From: Brettanomyces bruxellensis
Taxonomy: Eukaryota > Ascomycota > Pichiomycetes > Pichiales > Pichiaceae
NCBI RefSeq assembly: GCF_011074885.1
Contig: NC_054687.1
Span: forward strand, 930,001-994,000
Direction: 5' to 3'
DNA: 64,000 bases
A program made the translations under genes and the position numbers. Shown here in pieces: positions 56,981 through 64,000 of this stretch; position 1 is the stretch's first letter, and every line of letters starts with the position of its first letter. The notes under the pieces were generated by a model that was given only the letters and a program-made list of their open reading frames with translations, made no database searches and was not told the DNA's origin.

Positions 56981-58792
56981 GACTTTGTAAATTGTCGGAC
57001 TGAAAGTAACAAAATATTATTTTAAATGGCCTGGAGTTTGAGAATTCACTAGAAGGTTAGCCAATTTCTTTAAACGATATTGTAGATTGTTAAGATTTAT
57101 ATTTTCATACTTATTATCTTGTTTCATATTCCCTATTTGATAACAATTATCTGTGAACCATTCTTATTCGTTAACAATTCTATCTGTTTCACCTCTTCTG
57201 CTTTTCAGAAGATAAATAAATTGCAACCTGAAATTTATCTCTCTATCAGAAAATGGCAGGGATATATACTTACATTAAATAAAGAATTTCAGTTCTTCCA
57301 TTTCTATTACAATCTCATACAATAACAATTGTATGTCAAAGGGGAATACATCCTATTTGAAAGCATCACAATATGTGAATTCAGCAAAACCAACAAAAGC
57401 GCAAAAACCTTATATTTTGCATATGGAGTTGTTATATGAATATCAGTCAGTTTCTTTCTTATTGTCTTATTGTCCTTCGGATTACTGTCCTTTGGGCTTT
57501 TTCTTATTTGGGCACCTCATAAGTTATTTGGAAAACTACTCATACGTTTCCGTGTTATCTAGTCAGGTGATTGCATTCATTAATATTTCATCTGTCTTTA
57601 AATCAATATATTCTTGATCTGACCACAGGGTTATTGAATTTCTTGTTTTTTATCTCATCGATATATTTCCTCTTGTCTGATTAGGAAATTTGATCTTTTT
57701 TTCCAGTCCTATAACAAATGGACCGATCAAAATATAAAAATCATGCACACTTGTGTGTCTGCTTTATTCTCCTATAAGTTTTCATACAATACAATACTGG
57801 GTGAATATAAATTTGATAATTATGAAAGGATTGGTGTTAAAATATATGAAATGATATAAATCCTCATGCCGAATCTCATTCTGGCCTTGGGATGTTCGAA
57901 AATTGTTTGAACAGTACGCATTTTTTCATTCACATTAAATTACTTATTTTATTGGCCTTAGAAACATTTGATTAACTAGTTAAAAACCATTATAGTGAGC
58001 TAAGATGCATCGCATATGATGAACAACATTAAGATAGTCTCAAAAGAAAGAAAGGAATAGAAAGATGAAAAATGTATTTTATATACCCGCTAGATGAATT
58101 TCATTACCAAATTACGCTTAACCTTATACTATTTTGCAGAAGAACGCAACTTGAGCACTCATACTATTTTATTCACATTCCTTTACTACACATCTCTTCT
58201 AAAGAGAAGAAAAATTTTGTGTACCATGCAATTACAAAAATGAAGCGGAAAAAGGAATATGATGAGATAAAGTTCAAGCAGAAATCTAGAATGACCTTGA
58301 GTTCTCCACCCAGAAGTGAGGAAACATGCTCAACTGCAGGAATACCTTTTATTCATTGTGAAATTGTTCGGAGAAACGGAAATATTTTCTCATGCCCGAA
58401 TGATCTGGCCAACCATATCCATAATTGAACGAAATCTATGCTACCAGCAATAAATTGCACGAAGACTATAGAGTACGAAACAACCGCGCGAGATTTATAT
58501 ATACTAACAGAACAGCACATATTTGGATGCCACATTTGATTTGTTTCACCGCAACCTGAACATAACACGCCTCAGCGGAATTCGTACTTACTGTTTATAT
58601 CCTTCAAATATCCTCGGGTCTTGCATACTACCCTTTTGCAACAATATACCATTTTCTCTTCCTGCTCAAGAGGGAATATCGCTTACAGAACAAACCTCAT
58701 TAAGAATGCTTACGCAAAAATCTAAGATCACTTTCACTATCATGTTGGTCAATCATTATGTGTTAAAGGCGCGAGATTGCCGCGTCATTTAC
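56981..58792. other. Gene-poor AT-rich region between transposon relics and MOG1
   Basis: 1.8 kb without a supported gene. Short frames (for example 57333-57617, 58072-58428) resemble nothing I know. A TACTAAC with a following CAG at 58502 resembles an intron end, but no donor or exons fit. Could be decayed mobile DNA or MOG1 3' flank. Confidence 0.5.
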
Positions 58793-59389
58793 TCAATTTT
58801 TAAACAACGCCCAATTTTCAATTTTCAAGCTATCAAGAACTTTTGCTACCACCCGCCTTCCAACGTCAATTCTTTGCTTAGCTTTACCAGCCGTAGAGTT
58901 ATTTCCAGACAACATTTTTTTCAAATCTTCCATTTCGTCTGGTTTATGAAATGGTACGTTATAACTAATCAACAAATCAGTTTTTACCCTTAAAAGCCTA
59001 ACTATCGCTAGTATAAGAACCAAATGAACATCATCCCTCCCCCACTTTTTAACATTCTCTCCAGATGTTACTATATCGCAATATGAATCGGGTAAATTAA
59101 CAACTTTCAAATCATGAGCCTCCTCCAATATGACAGAATCATCTTTCTCGACACCATTCAGTCTGCAAATTTCCTTAAGATGATAACGAAGCGCATCAGA
59201 ATCCTTAACATCTGCTCTTTCCATTAAATCTATTATTAGGGCATCATTTTCATTCAAAATTGTCGAATCCCGACAAACATACACCTCCTGCGTATCAGGT
59301 ATCTGCCTGAACTTTGACGCATCTATGAGATCACGCGGAATTTGTGCTGTTATTGCTCCACCATATAAATCAGTACGTTGGAAATTCAT
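58793..59389 (-). CDS. MOG1: Ran GTPase-binding protein Mog1
   Basis: 198 residues (S. cerevisiae Mog1 218), a nuclear protein that binds Ran/Gsp1 and helps its nucleotide release. The DLYGGAITAQIPRDLIDASKFRQIPDTQEVY run near the start corresponds to the conserved LYGGAITTVVPPGFIDASTLREVPDTQEVYV of the yeast protein. An acidic IIDLMERA stretch, ALRYHLKEICRLNG and a terminal helix with LLISYNVP follow. The ATG at 59389 is used; the frame extends 21 codons upstream but only to a TTG. Intact. Confidence 0.93.
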   Translation of the reverse strand: MNFQRTDLYGGAITAQIPRDLIDASKFRQIPDTQEVYVCRDSTILNENDALIIDLMERADVKDSDALRYHLKEICRLNGVEKDDSVILEEAHDLKVVNLPDSYCDIVTSGENVKKWGRDDVHLVLILAIVRLLRVKTDLLISYNVPFHKPDEMEDLKKMLSGNNSTAGKAKQRIDVGRRVVAKVLDSLKIENWALFKN

Positions 59390-60254
59390 TGCCGTACTTG
59401 CTGCTAAAAACTGATCAAAATAACGTAAGCCCTCGTGCAGGATACTAAACAACTGTATATATCGTGATGCTTATCGACAAATATATATATATATATCAGT
59501 TCTGAAGTTCAATCAATGAATGTAGGTTTCCGAGGGTATCGTTTTAAAGGAAGTACATAATACTGCGAAAGACTTTTCGGGTTCTACGGATGCCACACTC
59601 TACCTGTGTGATTTTTTTGGTAATCGTCTTTTAGCATTATACTTTTCTTCAAAAAGTTTTTATGTCAGCCAATTAGAGATGCTTCCGATAAATCGACGCG
59701 TCGTTGAAAACCAAGGTTTGCTTACTTCCTTATTATGCTCAACAGTAAAGCTTCACCCAATTTCCACACTTTCTTCTCTCCATATGGTCGTCTGTCCACG
59801 AAGCTACAAATATGCGTTGCAAACATGAACAAAGAATGTGTTTTGCCATGCGTGAACGAAGGAGTTGTTCATCGATATTTCGCGGCCAATATTATAAAAA
59901 TGGTCGTGAGCTTATTTCCTTTCCAATGTTTTTATTCATATATGACCTTCAACTTTGCCTGAATTCATCAAATACATGATGAAGCCAATATACATGTTAA
60001 ACTATCAATATTGCGACTATATAAACATTGGGTATATCATTACAGGGCTAGTCGATACAAGAATTTGGAAGTCAAGTTACAGTAGCGTAGTGTCCAGTTT
60101 TAACTGTTTAAAATCCGCATCGATTTTTTTTTTGTCGGAAGACTAATCTAAATGTGAATTCATAAAATATTACACACTAATTATCAGACATTAGCCAGTA
60201 CACAAAAAAATGTAATTGACATTAATGGACTCCTTGATATATATAAGGCTTCAT
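59390..60254. other. Intergenic upstream of MOG1
   Basis: About 860 bp between MOG1 and the amidase, both on minus. It contains an ACGCGT at 59696-59701 inside CGACGCGTCG, a TA run at 59481-59495 and no supported gene. Confidence 0.55.
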
Positions 60255-61871
60255 TTAAATCAAGCTAGATATATAATTAGTTAATTCTAAACATTTTTCC
60301 TCTTCGAGTTTACCACAAACAACTTGTAGAGCGACCGGACCTCCAGCAAACCTATGTAAGCTTTCTTTGTAAGTGGTATGAACTTTTTCATCACATTCTG
60401 AAATATATGCTTTCTTTTGGATCGGTATATCAACTTTAGGATCACACCTTGTCACAGGGAAAGTTGATGCAGCATAATCAAGCCCATTCCAAATTGCCGT
60501 ACAAGGAAGCGGTACAACACCATTTATTAGACAGGCAGGAAGAGGAGAGGAATACGTGATGATTGCATCAATTTTTCCCTCAGAGAAATATCCGTTACAC
60601 AACTCCATATATTTCTGGGCCAGTTCGGTACGCTTGATTTGTAATTTCCACAATTCCGAAACATTCATGTCTCTTGCCGTTGGAAACCATCTTGAAAGTA
60701 GCTTGTCAACAGGTTCACCGGACTTTTTAATTATGTCGAAAATAGCTTGAAAGCCATTCGCATCATAAAACGGATATATTGTTTCCCTAATATCCTTAAG
60801 ATATAAATCGGGCCAATCAATCACTATATGTCCATTAAACTTCAATTTATCTTTCACAATCTGGAGACCTCTCAACACTGGTGGTGTGGCAGTAGAAAGA
60901 CCATCTGTATCCAAAAACGCAATTCTCAATTTTCTTTGAGGCAAAATATAAGGCCGAAAGTCTATAGGAAGACATGTTGCATCATATCCTTTGTATGGCT
61001 TTGCATCGACAATTTGCTGTAACACGTACTTCACATTATCCAGCTTTTTGGAAAGAATACCATATACTGTTCTCACAGACTCTTGACCAGGCTGCCCAGA
61101 GGCGGTACCAAAGCAAGGAAGACGGCCGAACGATGGCTTTATGGAATAAACATAGTTTAATGCCGCAGGATGTCTAACGGATCCTCCAATATCTGATCCA
61201 ATTCCAAAGCATGATCCTTTCAAAGCTGCAATGGCACCTTCACCGCCTGAAGAACCGCCAACATTCAAGTATTTTCTACTGTAAGGATTCAATGTTCTAC
61301 CCCAGAGCATATTAGTACTTTCTGAATACATCATTCCAGCAGAAGTGTTACTTTTACCCAAAATAATACCACCAAGATCTTTGATTAACTTGGCCATAGG
61401 TGAATCCTCCGCTTCAATGCTTTCCGATAGACCTATAAAGCCCATCGAAGTTGCAAGACCGGAAACTCTGATGTTATCTTTCAATGTAACAATAACACCA
61501 TGAAGGGGACCAACAAGCTTACCTGTGCGCTTAAAAAATCTGTCTTCTTCTTTTGCCTCTTCTAAAGCCTCATTAAAACGCACTTCTGTAATGCAATTCA
61601 CAAGTTCATTTGCAACTGCTAGACGACAGCAGTATGCTCTCGTAACCTCTTCAACGTTCAAAGTTCCATTTCTGTATCTTTCAATTAATTCTGTGATGGA
61701 ATAATTGGTAATACCTTTTTCGTCGTTACTGAGGACATCTGATTTATCAATGTAATCTGACACATCATTCAGCTCATCAATGGAGGGTAATTCTGTTTTG
61801 GGAGAAAAGGGCTTCAACTTCTCATCCCGCTCTTTTAACTTTTGATCTCTGATATCTTGCCAGCTTTTCAT
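60255..61871 (-). CDS. Amidase signature family hydrolase (AMD2-like)
   Basis: 538 residues, near S. cerevisiae Amd2 (549) and fungal acetamidases and fatty-acid amide hydrolases. Hydrolyses an amide to acid and ammonia or amine; the substrate is not evident. The Lys-Ser-Ser catalytic triad is complete: Lys131 in TLKDNIRVSG, Ser207 in VGGSSGGEG, and nucleophile Ser231 in GSDIGGSVRHPA, with the 24-residue spacing between the two Ser seen in FAAH. No signal peptide or membrane segment is seen, so it is probably cytosolic. It lies next to a permease on the same strand, which suggests, without proof, joint use in nitrogen scavenging. Confidence 0.93.
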   Translation of the reverse strand: MKSWQDIRDQKLKERDEKLKPFSPKTELPSIDELNDVSDYIDKSDVLSNDEKGITNYSITELIERYRNGTLNVEEVTRAYCCRLAVANELVNCITEVRFNEALEEAKEEDRFFKRTGKLVGPLHGVIVTLKDNIRVSGLATSMGFIGLSESIEAEDSPMAKLIKDLGGIILGKSNTSAGMMYSESTNMLWGRTLNPYSRKYLNVGGSSGGEGAIAALKGSCFGIGSDIGGSVRHPAALNYVYSIKPSFGRLPCFGTASGQPGQESVRTVYGILSKKLDNVKYVLQQIVDAKPYKGYDATCLPIDFRPYILPQRKLRIAFLDTDGLSTATPPVLRGLQIVKDKLKFNGHIVIDWPDLYLKDIRETIYPFYDANGFQAIFDIIKKSGEPVDKLLSRWFPTARDMNVSELWKLQIKRTELAQKYMELCNGYFSEGKIDAIITYSSPLPACLINGVVPLPCTAIWNGLDYAASTFPVTRCDPKVDIPIQKKAYISECDEKVHTTYKESLHRFAGGPVALQVVCGKLEEEKCLELTNYISSLI

Positions 61872-62186
61872 GCTTTTTTGACTTTAGCACTTCGCTCGCT
61901 CCCCACAGTCTAGTCTATTTCTTTCAGAAAGAGACAAAAAATGTATGCAGGTACCGCGACTTCCCAAAAAAAAAAAGAGTGCCAGATAGGCGATATATAT
62001 AGATAGAGGGATTTTAACGCAATTCTGATGTTCGTAAAACTGGTTCCGGTAGAAAGAATCGGAATTCCAGATTTCGAATTAAGTACAATTACAACTATAA
62101 GAATGTTACAAACATCTTTGCAAGCCATCCACACACTATCGCATAAATGAATAAAAATATCATTTTTTTTTTAAAGTACAGACAAA
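61872..62186. other. Promoter region of the amidase gene
   Basis: 315 bp with GATATATATAGATAG (TATA-like) at about 61991-62005 and T tracts. GATAAG sites are not present. Confidence 0.5.
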
Positions 62187-63767
62187 TTATAGAACATATC
62201 TGAAGTTCTTGTTCTCGGTATCAGTCTGGTCTTTCATACCATTAATAATACCAGAAAGTTTTTCCTCTCTCTTGACAGAATCCTCTTTGGTGTCGACTTT
62301 ACCATACTTCTTATCCCTTCTGTTGTTTTCGAAAATAAGGTAGTACCTAAAGAGAACTGCAATAATAAAGCATGCACAAAAGCATCCCAAGATGGTGGCC
62401 AAGGCTTTCGTATATTTTGGAGCATCCGAACTTTGGAAGCAGAAAGGTCCAACAATGTTACCAACAGAAAAAAATATTAGAAGTAGCATACTCATCGTGG
62501 CTCTTTTGGTATGACCAGCATAATTAGAACCAAGGACAGAAAGACAGAAAGGCCAAGTAACGGCATAAGAATTAATCATCCAGTAAGCGAAAACCCTTCC
62601 CCATTTTCCTCCATGATCTTCAGTAGCATAAACAGCGGAAAGACCGGCAATAGCAAGAAGGAGGGGTCCACTCATTCCTATAGTTCTCAAGTTATCGTAT
62701 TTAGATGCAAAATATGAATATATGAGCATTTGTCCGGAAGAAAAGAAGGAACTTCCAACCGAGACCGCAATTGACTGAAGTCTGTTATGCACAATACTAC
62801 TTAGAACAAGTGTACCAAAGTTTGTGAGACCTCCATTTGGAATCATCGAGAGAACAATAAATGCAATTAAGAACCAGGTCTTGACATCGATGAGACAATC
62901 CCACATTTGTTGATACTTCCAGTCATGTGTCTTTGTACCCATCATATTCTTTGAAACACGTTTGATTGCAATAATCTTTTCTTCTTTAGTTAAGAAACGA
63001 GCGTTCTTTGGAGTATCAGGAACTAGGAAAAACCAAACGATGGAGATGATTGCCGAACAAAGACCAAGAACCAAGTAAACTAACTGCCATTCACTTAGAG
63101 AGGCATTGTTAGCGTAACCAAGCCCGTAAGAGACAAAACTGAAAATAACGTAAAATATACCTTGCATTGATCCCCAAAACATAGTTCTAGTAACTTGCTC
63201 TTTTCTTGTGTAAAAAAGTGAAGTGAACAAGACGAAACCACCAGAAATAGGGGCCTCAAACACACCAAGCAAGAATCTGCAAACCAAAATACCAGCATAA
63301 TTTTTGCAGCCTATATGACCAAACATAATAATACTCCAGAGAAATGTTGAAATGCAAATCACCTTTCCCACTGGGAATCTCTGTAGGCAATATGAGGCAG
63401 GATACTGGGCACCCAAATAACCAAAGTAAAAAATAGAAGAAACCCACGAATAATCATCACCGACTAAATGAAGGTCACTACGGAAATTCAAGAGAACAGC
63501 CCATCCAAGAGCCGCCTTATCAACATAATTGATACCATAAAGAACACATAAAACCCACATCATATGGTAGTCAAACTTACGGGCAACACGCTTCGATTCT
63601 GCTTGATCAACTTCATCATTAGAGCCTCCTTCTTCAAAAAGATCAAAGTTTTCATCTTTAATATTCTCCTTATCTGCTGAAGAAAGCACCCTAGAGACCT
63701 GATCCTTTAGGTCGGAACTTTCTTCCGACATATTGACTTTCGCAGCAGATTTTAGTATTTCTGACAT
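62187..63767 (-). CDS. DAL5-family anion:cation symporter (MFS)
   Basis: 526 residues (S. cerevisiae Dal5 543) of the allantoate permease family, which also includes Tna1, Thi73, Vht1 and Seo1. Twelve hydrophobic segments can be drawn, with a hydrophilic acidic amino end (about 1-70) and a charged tail. Family marks include LYGINYVDKAALGWAVL in the first helix, FYFGYLGAQYPASYCLQRFPVGK (the GRxxDR-equivalent loop), CRFLLGVFEAPISGGFVL, FFLVPDTPKNARFLT and the TKRATMSM/FSVGNIVGPFCFQ motif. Substrate cannot be told; allantoate, nicotinate and similar carboxylates are typical. Its start lies 233 bp from the right edge. Confidence 0.92.
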   Translation of the reverse strand: MSEILKSAAKVNMSEESSDLKDQVSRVLSSADKENIKDENFDLFEEGGSNDEVDQAESKRVARKFDYHMMWVLCVLYGINYVDKAALGWAVLLNFRSDLHLVGDDYSWVSSIFYFGYLGAQYPASYCLQRFPVGKVICISTFLWSIIMFGHIGCKNYAGILVCRFLLGVFEAPISGGFVLFTSLFYTRKEQVTRTMFWGSMQGIFYVIFSFVSYGLGYANNASLSEWQLVYLVLGLCSAIISIVWFFLVPDTPKNARFLTKEEKIIAIKRVSKNMMGTKTHDWKYQQMWDCLIDVKTWFLIAFIVLSMIPNGGLTNFGTLVLSSIVHNRLQSIAVSVGSSFFSSGQMLIYSYFASKYDNLRTIGMSGPLLLAIAGLSAVYATEDHGGKWGRVFAYWMINSYAVTWPFCLSVLGSNYAGHTKRATMSMLLLIFFSVGNIVGPFCFQSSDAPKYTKALATILGCFCACFIIAVLFRYYLIFENNRRDKKYGKVDTKEDSVKREEKLSGIINGMKDQTDTENKNFRYVL

Positions 63768-64000
63768 TTTCCAGTTGTTTTGTGATATAGTTTACAGCAG
63801 GTATTAGGTGCTCATTCGTTTCTTGTGATATAACGTTGGAAAGCAAAAGTTCAGCTTTATGTAATGTTCCTCCGTCGCTCAGAATATGTCAAAAAAGGGA
63901 ATTAAAATAACCACCTAATCATAAATCGCACATAATGAACTTTTATTTATATTTACCATTGTTCCTTATTTGATCTCCTCTATACTCTTCGCAAAACACT
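63768..64000. other. Right-edge promoter of the DAL5-like gene
   Basis: AT-rich upstream sequence with two TTGTGATATA stretches (63779 and 63822 region). Nothing decisive; continues past the window. Confidence 0.4.

Noticed and set aside
57333..57617. 94-codon frame with hydrophobic end
   Set aside because: Unlike any known protein; surrounding sequence looks like decayed mobile DNA.
58072..58428. 118-codon frame in the gap before MOG1
   Set aside because: No start context or family resemblance; low-complexity Lys-rich part in AT-rich DNA.
58502..58516. TACTAACAGAACAG, intron-end-like motif
   Set aside because: No upstream donor with a coding exon could be matched and no downstream exon is evident.
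1..64000. CRISPR array, rRNA, phage or bacterial operon features
   Set aside because: No regularly spaced repeats or rRNA-like sequence seen; the genes are those of a yeast nuclear genome.

Overview
The window is 64 kb of nuclear DNA from a budding yeast (Saccharomycotina). The genes are intronless and densely packed, and about 24 proteins can be matched one to one with Saccharomyces cerevisiae families (HSP78, ERG6, BRO1, VPS16, CHL4, NOP4, TRM44, MOD5, RAD5, SAS2, ECM16, RSC58, YOS9, MOG1 and others). CTG codons fall at conserved Leu positions (for example the Leu of the DLTE motif in HSP78), so the genome does not look like one that reads CTG as Ser or Ala. A fungal uric acid/xanthine-type permease, absent from S. 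cerevisiae, points to a yeast outside the Saccharomyces group; a Pichiaceae or Brettanomyces-like species is my guess, not a demonstration.

Layout. 1-12 kb: the start of an unrecognised charged nuclear-type protein that runs off the left edge, the mitochondrial disaggregase HSP78, a YKR070W-like HAD phosphatase, a ubiquitin-like/AN1 zinc-finger protein, the vacuolar iron transporter CCC1 and the sterol methyltransferase ERG6. 12-26 kb: a GPI-anchored yapsin, RSA3, the GID ubiquitin ligase subunit RMD5, BRO1, ELC1, VPS16 and the kinetochore gene CHL4. 26-34 kb: NOP4, the divergent tRNA-modification pair TRM44 and MOD5, and the purine permease. 34.3-37.8 kb is a long gene-free stretch before GDS1. 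40-54 kb: RAD5, SAS2, ECM16, RSC58, YOS9 and ZTA1. 54.2-57 kb is a retroelement graveyard next to a tRNA-Glu gene. 58.8-64 kb: MOG1, an amidase and a DAL5-type permease.

Themes. Ribosome biogenesis genes (RSA3, NOP4, ECM16) each have an AAAAATTTT (RRPE-like) core in the promoter, and the unknown left-edge gene has two. Endosomal sorting is represented by BRO1 and VPS16, and chromatin and DNA damage tolerance by RAD5, SAS2 and RSC58. Nitrogen scavenging is suggested by the purine permease with GATAAG sites, the amidase and the DAL5-like permease.

Most notable observations. (1) Two genes, BRO1 and TRM44, are each broken by the apparent loss of one G in a GGAA context. (2) Two LTRs of one family sit at exactly the same nucleotide 12 bp upstream of the tRNA-Glu gene, the outer one flanked by a perfect 5-bp duplication (TGGTA), which implies Ty3-like positional targeting. 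(3) A 644-bp element has inverted ends of more than 100 bp and no target duplication. (4) A 5'-truncated copia-type pol relic keeps its polypurine tract and LTR start. (5) Cell-cycle boxes lie at RAD5 and CHL4. (6) ZTA1 and MOD5 have possible alternative starts. All comparisons were made by eye and from memory of the families; no search was run.
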